This document shows, piece by piece, positions 1 to 13,800 of a DNA stretch of 64,000 nucleotides. This DNA comes from Cruorifilaria tuberocauda. Its lineage: Eukaryota > Nematoda > Chromadorea > Rhabditida > Onchocercidae. The stretch is taken from assembly GCA_013365365.1 (NCBI GenBank), contig JABVXU010000043.1:1-64000 (forward strand). Direction: 5' to 3'. Every line of letters begins with the position of its first letter. Position 1 is the first letter of the stretch. The translations under genes and the position numbers were made by a program. The notes under the pieces are model-generated. The model searched no databases and was not told the DNA's origin. It was given only the letters and a program-made list of their open reading frames with translations.

Positions 1-1874
1 CACACACACATATACATACAGATAGAAACATTTTATTCGTTCCAGAAATTCCAATTTCCAATTTAAATGACATTTGAAAAGTTTTCATCGTTACTTTCTG
101 ATTAATGCTACCACGCTACTGTTATCATTCAATTATTTGTTTAAAAGCAGCACAAACTCTCTATAAATCAAAATGGTTGAGTATCGATCGATGTATGTTC
201 GATTAATTTAGCTAAATCTCATTATTTAATTCTTTCATTCTGCAAACCGATTGAATGAGCAACGAATTAATTATGCATCGAAGGAATTTAATTTAGTGAA
301 CACATATATAAAATTTTTTTGGAATGAAAAAGGTTATTATTTTTCGAAATTTCCTTTGAAGGAGTTGTATTTCGAAACTCACAAAATCAATGTTTTCCAC
401 TGCGTTGTATCTCACGATATTTTATTTTGTAGCATTTAAATTCTTGAAGTTAGTGAAGTTTTCGCCCGATTTTTTCATCAAAGCAATGCATTTCCAAATC
501 TATAGATCAATCATTCTATCGAAAGTTTCTCATAAAGTTTACGCTTGTTTTAGGCTGATTCAAGGTCAGTTGAAACGATTCTTCTCTAATTTGGAAGCGA
601 AAAGTTTTTTCTTGCTCGTACCGAAAAAAAGGATTATTATTTTTGACTTCAAAATATCCTTTTCTCGAAACTCTCAAAAAAATGAAGTTTTTGACGTGTT
701 CATTCTCTTCCTTCTACTAATTACTTTTTCTTTAAGTAAATTCATTTTATTTATAAAAAAACTTCCATCTTCTCCACTACTCAGTTTGTGTCACAATGCT
801 GTCATTGTTCTCCTTGCCCAAATTATAACGTTTCTACTTGCCTCTATTTCTTTCATACTTTCTATTATTTTCTACAACGAATGATGATTTTCACTATTTT
901 TTTATAATTATGGAAGTATTTAAATTTTAGATCTCTGAAATTAAATAGAGATTTTAAAATAATTAATGAATTTGTTAACCGTATTTGTTAAAATATTTTA
1001 GATGCGCGAATAATTTATAATCATCAAATTTTCCCTATTATGCGGTTTCTGTCTGCCACTCTCTTAATAATGTATTCTGCTAATCGTCAGATCGTTCGTT
1101 TAATCAATCAGGCGTCAATAGTGAAAATTATTCTGTTTTAAATTTTCGTGAAGATTCAGAGCTATGTGAAGTGGTGATTATCGCTCCCTGATTGTAGTTA
1201 GCATATCTTTTCCTCATCTGGTTAGATTCTAGTGGTTATATATCTAATTGTGAAGTTCTGAATAATATTTCATTCATGCGATTCATTTCTGTATTCGAAT
1301 TTCTTTGATTTAATTTTTTTCGATTCATTTTTTTCCTGATGACAACGACATCATTCTTTAACATTTATATACTTTAACTTTTCGGTTTTATCAGTCCGGA
1401 TTCGGGAAATATTTGAGTTAACTGAGCTAGCTTTCTTATCAACCGAAATCTTAATAGAAAATCATTTACATTGAACTTTTTGAAGAAATTATTCTTGGAA
1501 TTTAATAGAACGTGTAATATAAATATTTTGCTCTGGCAGGAAAATGGTTGTACAAAAAAAAGAAATCATAGTTTCAAAATAATGGTAATAATTAACTGTT
1601 TAGACGATGAACTGCAAAAATTGTTAACATCTCTCTTTGTTAATCATTATACAATAAATCTTTCGCGAAAATTGTTTTTCTTCGGAGAAGACTTTTTTCT
1701 CATTGTTATTTTAATCTCTTTAACTTTTATTTAACTAAAAGTTTTAAATTACCTCCGCTTGTTTACCAAAAGTTGTATTCAGTTGTACTAATCATTTAAA
1801 TTTCAAATTTGGATTACTTATTAAAATTCCTTTAGCACCGTCAAAGTTTTGCATCAGAGCAACGCAGTTCCGAT
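1..1874. other. Upstream region of the ajm-1-like gene
   Basis: AT-rich DNA that opens with a short CA repeat (1-10) and has no convincing spliced coding exon. A T-rich open frame at 393-884 (+) is discussed as a finding. An AG at about 1850, followed by 'caacgcagttccgat' and the first ATG at 1875, could be a cis- or trans-splice acceptor for the downstream gene. Promoter elements were not recognisable. Confidence 0.5.
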
Positions 1875-4800
1875 ATGTCACGCGATGACGACCTTTATGG
1901 CCAGCGATCTGGTTATTTTATTTTTGTTATTTTCAAAAAATTGCCTTTCATTTGCTTTCAAAATTTATTTCAAATAAAAAATTGAGATAAATTTTCAACG
2001 TTTGTTTCAATTTTAACTTACTCAATTATTTAGAATGCAATAGTGGTGATTGTTGATACAGTTAATTCGTGAAATGAAAGGAAATAATTGTTTATCATAT
2101 TATTGGTAATTTGAAGTTTTCTCCGGTTTTCCTTTGTATTTATTTATTTATTTAGACCAATTTCAGAAACTCGATCTCGGACAGTTCGCGAAATACCGGT
2201 ACAGCGTACTACATCATCCATTCCGTCAACAACTGCAGCAGCGATCGACTATCGTCTATCCACAACACCATTTAATGATTATCACCAGGAAGAGTATTAT
2301 CGAAAAGAGATACGAACTAGAACTTTCGTTACACGCTCTTCCGAAACTCTCTCTGCACCACCGCTATCTCGTTCCTCACCGATTCATATTGAACGTGAAC
2401 GATATTCTTCTACTGATAATAAATATTATCCGAGGGAAGAACGTACTGTTGATTATAATTACAAATATTTAAGGTAAAAAAATTTTTATAGATTTTATTT
2501 ACTTAAGAATGATAGTAAAATTTTGAATGAAGATAATAAAATTGAACTTTTTGCTTTTTTACTGTCGTATTTCAGTTATAAATTATATTACAAAATGGAT
2601 CAATCAAGTTTCTTCTGACTTTGTCATGTCTTACAGAAGTTTGGAGGAAGAGGAGCGTCGTATCAAAAAAGGTCAAGAAGAACGACAACGTGAAGAGGAA
2701 GATCGTAGAAGACGAGCTGAGGAGGAACGAAACCTATGGGAAAAAAAGGAACATGAATATTTAGAAAGAAAACGACGTGAACGTGAAATAAAAGTATTAT
2801 ATTCCATGATTTCATATTTAGAAAGAAAACGATGTAAGTGAGAGATAAAAATACTATATTCCATGATTTACTTAAAAGATCAATGATTTGTCCTATTAAT
2901 AAAATAAATATCGTTATCATAAAGGAATCAAAACGTTGAATTGTGATCTTTCACCTTAGATTATATTTTATGATGATAGAGAAACTAATATTAATTATTT
3001 TATAGACAAAATATTCATTATATACTTTTTTCATAAAAAAGATAATGTTGTTTAAAATTAAATCGAAAAAAAATCTGGAATGCATGATTTTTTCATCGTT
3101 TTGCATGCATCGTTTAATCGATTATTATCTGACATGGATGAACTGTCAAAAATTCTCATATCACCATTCTTCAACTTGAACATTTCCTCTCTCATACAAT
3201 TTTCCATCATTCAGTGCCAACGACGGTATACGGAAAAAATCAAATCTTAAGCTGATATGAAAATTTCCGTTTACACTTTTAGCATTTAACATTTCACCAC
3301 ATCTGAAATAAGTTATTTTGTTGAACTGGAATGTTTTCATTGAAGTGTATTTCAAAATAATTAAAGTCACTATTCAGCTCATACTCTCACCCACTTGGAT
3401 ATTATGCAAATTTGGAATACTTAGCTTTGGTTCTATCTTCAAATGAAATGATTCTTGAAGCATCGAGAATTGGAAAGTGAGCGTTTGGAACGTGAACGAT
3501 TGGAGAAACAACGATTAGACAAAGAACGAGCAGCACGTGAAAATGTTGAGTTGCAGCGTAGAGCGGAATGGGAGCGAATCGAAAGAGCCCGAAGGGAACA
3601 CGAAGAACGCGAATTGCAGAGATGGCGAGAGATAGAAAAAAATCGACTAGAACAGGAAAGGTTCGTACTTTTTTAAAACATCTTCATCTGAAATTATCAT
3701 GCGCAACTGTAATATTTGTTATTGGAAAAGACAAACTTGCAGGAGTATTTTTGATTTTAGATTTTAGATTTTAGACTTGAATTTTAGTAAATTTTAGACG
3801 TGAAGAGGAGCGACGTGAACGTGAACGCTTGGACCGTGAGCGTGCAGAGCGCGAACGTGAAAGATTAGCACGTGAGCAGGCGGAAAGAGAACGCATGGAA
3901 CGTGAGCGTTTAGAACGTGAGAGGATTGAAATTGAACGATTGGAAATTGAACGAATTGAACGAATCAAACGTGAACGTCAGGAAAGGGAGAGACAGGAAC
4001 GAGAAAGAGAAAAAGAAGAACAAGAACGACTTCAGAAGGAACATCAGGAACAGGAACGTATTGCACGTGAAAAGCAGGAACTTATGAGGTACTGAATACT
4101 TTAACTTTTTAAAATATTATTTAATTTCTCGAAGTCTTTTTTCAGGAATTTAAAAGTTGTTGACATTTTTCAAAATAATTTAATGTTTGATTCTTAATGA
4201 TAATTTAGTTATTTGACTTTTTAGAATGGAAGAAGAACTACTGGAGATACAAAGGCGGGAAGCGCAAATGCGTGAAGCGGAAAGAATTGAAGAAGAAAAC
4301 CGTGAAGCTCGTCGGAGGGAACAGGAAAGAAGGTTATAATCCAGCTTTTCTCTTAAACTTTCTTACTCCTTTTCCTACACTGAGTTATTGTTTGTGGTCA
4401 TTTTTGTAATTTCTTTTTTGAAAGAAATTTAACGATGTTGTTTTATATTCTTTGAAAAAATTCGATTTCTGTCAATTTAAGTTTTCATTTTTCAAAAGTT
4501 CGCAACAAATTTTTCAGGGAAGCTGAAATCATAGCTGAAATGCAACGGAAAGCGGAAGAAAGAGAAGCACAGCGACGACTTAGTGAGCGTCTAGAAAAAG
4601 AACGTTTAGAAAATTTACGTCGTGAGCAGGAGCGACTAGCTATGGAGAAGCAAGAAGCGGAATTAAAAGAACTTCAGCGTCAAGTAATAAAATTTTCCAA
4701 ATTTACCGGGAGTCTGAATTTCAATTTGAAAAAGTCAAGTATTAGAAGGCATGGTTTGTCTAAATACTTTCTTTTCAGGAAGAGGAGCGACGCGAGAAGG

Positions 4801-7800
4801 AACTGTTTGAAGCACAGAAACGTGCAGCAGAAAAACGTGAGCGGGAAAGACGGGAGGATGAGGAACGGGAGCGTCAAAGACAGGAAGAGGAACGAATTGA
4901 GGCTGAAAAACGTGAACGTGAAAGGCGTGAAGCGATGCATCGGGAACATGAGCGTCAATTAGAAGAAAAGATGGAACGAGAGAAATTGGCAGCTATCAGA
5001 AATGCTGCTCAAGAAAGGTATCGGTTAGGTCACGCGGGCGTTTTCACAAAACAATTAAATAAAGAAGTGGATGTTCTTCCTCTTTAACAAATCAAGCATT
5101 AACTAAAGAGTGCGGAAGTTCCATGAAAAACTTCTGCTGTGATATTTGTGCCTTTAGCGGATTTCTTTTTTACAGACAGGCTGCACGATTAGCTGAAATG
5201 CAACGAGATGAGCAAAGACAAGCCTTGGAACGTGAAGCTAATGAATTAAAGGAACGTGAACAACAGGAAGCAGAAAGAAGGAAACGTGAGCGGTTAGTTA
5301 CAACATTCATGTGATTCCGTTAAAGTGGATCAAACTTTTGAAAGTGAAAAAAGCATAGAGCTAATGCCAAAAAATAATTATCTAAAAATTTGAAATACCA
5401 AGAAATTTTTGTATTCATACTTTTCTATGCTTTCATCCATGAGGGAAGTAGTGGATGAGGAATTGATAATTCATCGAATTAAAATTTTTGAAAGACGTTA
5501 ATTTGTATAATACTTGTAAAATATGTAAGATTTTAGATTAGAAGAGGATCGCCGTTTGAAAGAGCTACTTGAGCAAGAAAAACGTAATTCAGAATTGCGG
5601 GAAAAAGAACGTCAAGAAGCGTTGGAACGTGAGGCACAACGTCGTCTCGAAGATCGTCGAAGTCGTGATAAGCTTGATCAAATAGCACGTGAAATAGAAG
5701 AAAAAGAGAAGATGGAAATGGAAAAGCGACGTTTACTGGCACAGATAATAAATCGCGATCGCCGCAAAGATGTGCTGACATCTCGAGAAACATTGGAAAA
5801 ATTGACCAAACCGCCTTATTATTCACGAGAAAATTTGGCAGCACTTACATATGGTTCTCGAGAAAACTTAAGTACTGCTGGAGGCGAAGTAACAACAAAA
5901 GTGGAGCGACAAGTGATCGAGCGTATTGATCGTACTATTTGGTCCGACGATCCTAGGTATATTTTGTAAATAAACTATTGTATGAATTTCTTTATTGCTT
6001 TCTCATAAATAGAAAATTTACCCGTTTTTCTAAAAATATAATCCTGAAAATTTGTATGTTATTTGAGTTTTAGGCAACGTATCCATCTTACTAAGTTTTA
6101 CTGAAAAAATTTTTGATTGCCTCTAGTGTAACTCTTGCGAAAATTTTTTAGTTGTTTATTTTTTCTCGAATATACTTTTTTAGAAACAGTTGTAAATTTT
6201 GAACTATTTTAATGCTCAGTCCATTTCATCTAATAAAGATTTATTCGATATAAAATATAAAATAAGTATTTTCCAGCTGGTTAAGATCAGATTTTCTATC
6301 TTGTTTTTAATATGTAGTGGAATGAGAATTGAGAGAAGAGAATGAGAAATAGTGGTGAACGAGATGTTTCAAGTATTAATTAATCTAAAATCAATTTAGC
6401 TTCATCAAAATTAATTTTTCTGATCTAATCAGCTTGAAATGTTTTGGCGAGAATATGCATTTTGCCTGCAGGAATTTTTTCCAAATTTTGTGTTTAATTT
6501 TCAGCATTTCAATTTTTTAATACTTCCCAGCTTTTTGTTCAGTGCTTATTTAATACACAAATTACATAATTTGTGATATCATATACTCAGTTCTTACTTC
6601 CCTCTTCTTTTGCTTTCTTTTACGTCCGCTTTATTTTTGAATGTTTTTTGGACTGTTCCATTTTTCAAAAAACTTTGTTTCACCGTTTTCTAAATTCTTA
6701 AAGTTCTTTTTGACTTTGATCTGCGGATGCAATGAATTAATAATTATCCTCGGGGTCGTGAAATTACCAGTTTATTCTTATCTTTTTTTTAATTTTAAAT
6801 AAGTATAAGGGACCTTCTTAGATACTTCTCAGATAAAGAAAAATATGGAAATTTGTTCGAAATTTGGACCATAATTTTTCTCAAAAATATAAATCTTCTT
6901 AATATTTACGTTAACATTTCCATTACATTTGCAAAAAAATCTTTATATGCTGCATTGTATGCTTTTCTCACAATTTTATTGGATAACTGACACCGTGATG
7001 GTATTATTATTTTAATATAATGTTGCCTGCATGAATCAGCCAAATTTTAAGAATCATTATTCGTTTTCACTTACTAACGAGTAAATTATATCTCTTTCTT
7101 GCTTTTTTGTAAATTTCATTCTTTGGTTTCAAAATTTCAAATTATGGAATAAAATTTTTGTTCTTTTTGCGGATAGTTGCCGTGTAGTAGCGAAAAAATA
7201 CCATCACGATATCAATTCCTGAAAAGCTAGGAGAAGCATGCAAGAAATTTACTGTGTATGAACCCTACGTTGTTAAGTTTTGAGTTGATAAAATTAAAAT
7301 CAAAATGAAAAATGATTGATCCATAGTGAATAAGTTGATTGTACTAAGAGGACAAGTGACGCAATTTCAGACGACCTAATTTGAGCTTTCAGCATTTCGT
7401 AAGAAAGGTCATTATCGAGAAATGATAACTTTTAGATAGTATTTACAGATGGAGTGCTTTCAAAAAGTCTTTTGATTAGTGGTTGTGCAGCCCTCAGAAT
7501 GTTTTCAGCTGATTTATGGATTAGAACAAAAGCAAAAATAAAAAAGAGAAGAAAGAATAATTTGAATATTAAGATGAGGAAATTTCGATATAAGAATAAA
7601 TTTGTGACTTCATTGTTGAAAAAACTCAAGAAATACGCCAAAATTTTTTTGTAATTGTAATCCGATTTGCTGAAATTTTCTAGAAACTTTTAGATATTTT
7701 CGAATATTAGCATTTGATTAAATTACAAATATATCTTAGAAGAATTTACAAAAGCATAAGCTTCTAAACGTCAACTGATTCATTTTTCTAGATTTTAGTC

Positions 7801-10800
7801 GAAAATTCCAAAATTTTTAGATACACACAAAATAGTGTATCAAACGGTTCCGATTCAAGTATATTGGCACGTGAACGTTTGTATAATCGACGCTCCACTG
7901 ATGATGATGATTTTAATCGATCATCAAATCGTCGTACAAGTCGATATCGGTCGAAGTTGGAAAAGGCAAGAAAAGAATTCCTTTCAAGTGATACTAACAG
8001 CACACCTGGTTGGTACTTACTTCCTCAAAGAAATTTTCCAATATTGTAAAGATGTCTGTTTTCGGAAAGTATCATTCTTCATCAGTAAAGTATCATTCAG
8101 CTGAGAAAAGAAAATTTAGAGAATAACAGGAAAATTACTTCAAAATTAAATTGTTGGTGGTGTTGAGAGGATGGATGCTTTGACTTGGATGAGAAATGGA
8201 CACTGAAATTTCTTTAATATAAATCTAAAATGCAATTAATTAAATCCATATTATGTACTTAGATGCAGTAAATGAACGTTTTCGCCAGACATCGGATGAT
8301 ATATTACGATCACGACCGATATATCACGGACAACTGTTTAAAAAATCCCAAAAGAATGAATTTAATTCAAAATATGAATTAAATCAATTGCCATATAGTA
8401 GTATTGGTCCCAGTCCATATGATCAGGTTTTGATTTTAAATTTATAAAATTTGCAGAAGTGCTTCAAGAGAATTGGAAATCTGAAGGCAAACATAATTCG
8501 TAAATGAAAGATTTGAATGAAAATAATGCAATGAGTTTTGAAGAAAAAACAAGAAATTCTGTAATTTTGCTTGAATGTTTTTTGCTTTGCATCCGCTTTT
8601 TTCTTTCAATTCGAATTTGCTTCGGCTATTCTCTTTTATCTCGAAGATGTGATGATAGCTGTCCACCTCTTCATTTACTTAGATATTTCTCGAAAATTCA
8701 AACCTAAGATTCGCCACAGTTTTCTCAAAATTATTGGATGGTTATCGCTCTTTTTCATATCTCCACTTTTATAAGAATTTTGATGAGAAAATTTAACCCT
8801 TCGTTAAAAACTTTTCCACTGCTTGATTAATTCAAAATTGCTAAATCAGTGAAGAAAAACAAATCAATAGCAGGAATACAATCGTTTGTATGAACGAGCC
8901 GAGCGCTATTGGATGCCCTACAAACAACGTCTTTCACAACCAAATCTGTATAGTCGAACTCGAGGTTACTCCACATCATATCTGGAAACAAACTTGGATA
9001 CTGGAATTGGGGATATTGTTTCAGCGCAACGACAGGTTCCACATATGTCGTATTCTCTGACCCTTTCCGTACTTTTCTATCCAGTGCCTTTCAATACTGT
9101 GATAATCTATTAAATAGATCGAAAAACTGTTTTGCTAAGCTTAATTAATGCTTCTAATTGAGAGGTTTACTTCACATTTTCTGGCGGACTTTTTTCAATA
9201 AAGTCACAACATCAATATTTAATTTGATATTATTATAGTTAATATGTATGAAATTATCTGGAAAAAATCTATATTGTAATCACTTCAGGACAAACATCTG
9301 AGCCTATGTTTTATTTGCTATAAAAAATTGCTATCAAATAACTTAATTTCTTATGAACAGTGTTTCATTATTGAATTTTTAGCAATTCATATTTAATAGA
9401 GAGATGTTAACTTTGACGTATAATCTCTAGTTGTATAATATACATGTCTGATAGTTGTATAATATACATGTCTGAAAGACATAAGTTATCAAGTAAACTT
9501 TTATGGAACAAAATAATGCTCTTGACTGATTAAACAAAATTTAAGTAAAATATCTTAACCGCATGCTGAGTTTCCTCTTGAAGGATTCAAGTATACATGC
9601 CTTATCCTCTTTCTATATAAAGAAAAAGATAAATCTAAAAACTATGACGAAATGAGAAACTTTCTCTGATTTCTAATATTTGTTTTTGGAGCTTTCGAGA
9701 ATAAAGATACTTGAAAATTAATCCATAATCAGTATTTTGATGCCATATAATTTTTAAAATTCATATGAAGCATGTAAAAGTATGTTGATTTCTGAACAAA
9801 CGAAATTTTGATAGTTCATGATTAGGTTAATCAAACCAAATAGATAAGATAAACACATCTTTGCTTCATTGCTTTAATATTTATGTGTCCTTTTGCTTAT
9901 TTTCGATCAATATTTTCTTGTTGGGTAAATTGGTACTAGTGAGATAGTTAGTTTTGAATTCAAAACATTTTCAGGCCAATTTAACATTTTTTTGAATATA
10001 CTATCTGTTATTCTATTCTTTAGAAATATTTCAGGTTGAGGAAACCAATTTGGATGATGTACATCGCTCTGGTTCAATGACCGATTACAATCGATTTAGT
10101 CGACGTGATGTACCAGATAGTAGCGTTATACACGTACGTTCGAAAAGCGCCGATTATTTGATGGATCGAAAGTATGTTGGTTATGAAAATAATATGCAAA
10201 AGCTTGATATAGAACTGACGCATAAAATCAGTTCGACTATAATTTTTTTTTAAATAATGTAGACTTTTATCGGGAATTTGAAACTATTATTGATAAGAAC
10301 TATTTGGTAACTAAAAATGCATGAGCGATACATGTCAAAATGAGTTTGAAATAATCAGAAGAACAGTTTTCATTAACACTTTTTGCTTGATCATACATTA
10401 TTTTTAGAATGCGTGAAGAATCGGCACCACCGGAAAATGAACTTCGGAAATTCAACGAAAAAAGTCCAAATTTCTCGGAACATGAGTTACGGTTTCGAAA
10501 GTCTACGGAAAAACTACATGTACCGGATTGGTATCGTGAACGAAATGCAGGACACAGTAATGGTTGTGAGAGAAGAGTAATATCAGGTGATACTGCCTTC
10601 AGTCCTTCATTATCATTGCCTTACAATGGTATCCGTACAACAACTCAGTATGAAACTCGATATACTGCTCCCTTTTCCTATGAACAAGGTCGATACAGTA
10701 CTTCACCTCAGGCAATTCCCGTCTCAGGGTCATCGTCAACAAGCGGTACTGCCGCTGTGATACCGTACGGTATGTTCGACAAATATAAAGATGAAATTGA

Positions 10801-13800
10801 AGAAATGCGCAAAAGTCGAACATCACTAAATCAAATTGGCACCAACGACGATAAAAGAAAGGTTTGCATTGTGTAGTATATGTCAGCTAATGCATTATCA
10901 ATATCTTTATTATCAGAACTTATGTTTTAATTCATCTTGAAGATTAAATTAAAGGCAGAATTGCATGTGTTGGTAAAAGTTTGATAGAATAGAAATTCAT
11001 TTATTGAGGAAATCAACGAATTACGCAGAGAAGAATCAAAAATAGTATGATAACCATAACTATTGCTATATCTTTCAAAACATTTTAAATCATGGTGAAT
11101 AAAATTTTTGATCAGGAGATCAGTGTCACGGAATATTAGCTGAACATTAGCTGTAAAATTAGCTTGTATGCAAATCTAATTGCTAGCTAAACTTTATCTT
11201 AGATTTTTTCCTCCGAAAAAATAATTCAATTCCTCCCTCTTGTATTAAATTATTTTAATAGGAATTACCATCAATTTTTACCTGTGCTTTTTTAGCATCT
11301 TAAATTTGTGCCTGCTCATAATTGGTGTCTTATTTTTCTTCTTTTGTTATTTTTTTCGTGGTTTCCGTATTCTTCTTGATTTGTTACTGAGAGATTTGCA
11401 TAAAGTGCCTAAATGAAAATTTTTTTTTGATATATTTTAAGGGTTATCATAACCTTATTGGTGGATCATGCAAAAGCTCACCCATACGACTTACATGATT
11501 TCTTTACTAAAAAATATGCTACACAAAATAACAGGAAGTTTTCTTGGAGGAATACAAGAGGAATACCACTACGCAAATTTGTATTTGCTCTGCTATATAA
11601 TTGAAGAAATTTTCGAATTATTTGCAATCTTATAAAAGTATTCCTGTCATAAAAATGTTTTTGTTTAAAAATTTTTAAATTTCTACCTTTTCTATATTTT
11701 CTGTGATTTTATTTCCTCTGCTTGATTTATTGCTCGCATTTTCTTAGTTTCTAAGCTCTTCTCTGAAAAAACTTTCATTCTAATATGATTTTAATTTTCC
11801 TTTCTTTATCAACGACATGTATGAATCCATATAATGATTTATTTTTCATTCAATGAATTATTTCTAATTTAATTCGTTTCGTCTAACCGAAATCTGTTTG
11901 GTATCTCTCGCAATAACTGATTTATTCTAAGTGTATGGGAGCCTCCCGCAAAATGGTTTTGCAATTTAAAAATTTCGAGAAAATTAAAAGAATAGGTAAT
12001 TTGCTACATTCCAATTTTGTGCTTTTATATGAGGGTTGTGATAATTTATATCAATTTTTTATCGTTTTTTTATAAATTTTAAAATTTGATTGTAGCACTG
12101 CTTCATATTCTAAATTTTCTTATTGATATTGCTTTAGCCTATCGCTTCTCTTAGCCGAGCGAATTTTAACGGATAAAAAGAGTGGGAAACGTACAAGATA
12201 TACACTACGTCGAATTATTTGTTGATAAAAATGTTTTGATCACTTGCTTTCTATCTGCAATTTTCTGTGTTTGTGAATTTAAAGCGTTCAATTTTTTGTT
12301 TTTGTTAAGGATAAAAGTTATTATTTTTGTCAAGGTGCTGTTTGACCTGTTGCTTCCTTCTACCTTTCTTGCATGTTTACCGCATGGATGTGTTTTCTAT
12401 TTTGAGAAAAGGAAAACGACAAAATGTTAAATTGCAGAATGAAATAAATACCTTAGAATGAATGAATGGAAATTTCTGTACGATATAAATGATAAATAAT
12501 GGAATAATTCTCGTTGGTCGGAGTTTTCTTTTTGCTTGTATATATCTATCGAAACAAGTAAACTGGTAGTAAGGTTTTTCCTGAACCATTCTCACTCAAC
12601 CGTTTCATCTGCAGATGTCGAGACAAACTTTCGCTGCATAAAGACTAAAAAGCTTCTATTCTTTAAAATGTTATTTAAATAAGTTTAAATTTGAATAAAA
12701 CGAAATTCATCACCAGCTACCTCCTGTAAGTTAACAGTGTGTTTCACATAATTGAGAGACCTAATAATTAAAATAATTAAACAAAGTGGTAGAAAACCTA
12801 TGAATTATTTCATCTAAAATCAGTTTAGTTGAATTAAAACAATTTATGGAAAATTTCATGCACTGAACTGCATTCTTGAGTTTGTTTTTCAGGAACAAGA
12901 AAACGGCTCCTTTTCCAGTGAGCAAAATTCGACATGCCTTATTTATTTCCATCCATTGACGCCTCCTTAAATTAAAACTACCAAACTTTTCAAAAAAAAA
13001 TAAAAGACTTTCGTTTTTAAAATTACGTCTTTCCTCAGTGCTGAATCACCTAAAATTAATTTAATTAATTTATTAATTTAGATAAATACTTCTTATTTAA
13101 ATGTGTAATAAGTGAGTCATTTAAAGCAATCATCGGTTTTATATTTTAATAAAATTATGTTATAATAGGTACCGGATGATGAAAAATTATCAGCGAGACT
13201 TACGTCCATTAGACAATTGCCTGGTTACAGAGTAACTACAGTACCCTCTAACTGGAATATACCAGATGATCGGTAAGATCTTATTGTTTTAGAAAATCAT
13301 ATACAGTTTATATAGCATCAAAAAAAGGATGTAACTTATAGGCATTCTCGAGTGGTGGAAGTAGCCGACACATTTATTGGTTCAAAGAGAGCTTCTACAT
13401 ATCAAAATGGTTGAAAATTTTTGTTGTAAAATCTTAAATTTACTCTGGATCAAATTTTGTATTACTGTTGTACTACTACAGGCTCGGAAACTTATATGTA
13501 GTTTTCCGTTAGGGATTACTTAAACTTAAGTGTTGAACTTGAATATGTATATTTTATTTATAAATTTTCAATTTTTCAAATTTCAGATACACATCTGCAA
13601 CAATTTTATGGGCGGATTACAATCGAAGAAGTATTGGATTCCATCTTCCAACGTACAAAGCCATCATCATCAAGACATGAAATGAGGTTATGACATTGAG
13701 ATTTATTTATTTACTTTTATTCATCTTTGTTTGTCCATTAGAATGAAGAAATTGTCAATATTGTCAATATTGCAGAATACAATAATTTAAAATAGACTCT

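Noticed and set aside
2134..2472. 112-codon frame over ajm-1 exon 2
   Set aside because: A shadow frame. The true frame starts at 2167 and gives a Ser/Thr/Arg-rich protein that joins in phase with exons 1 and 3.
2663..2920. Minus-strand hydrophobic frames opposite the ajm-1 coiled coil
   Set aside because: They are the antisense of Glu/Arg repeat codons and have no start or splice context.
3771..3968. Minus-strand Ser/Arg-rich frame (RS-like)
   Set aside because: An antisense artefact of ERER codons in ajm-1 exon 5, not an SR protein.
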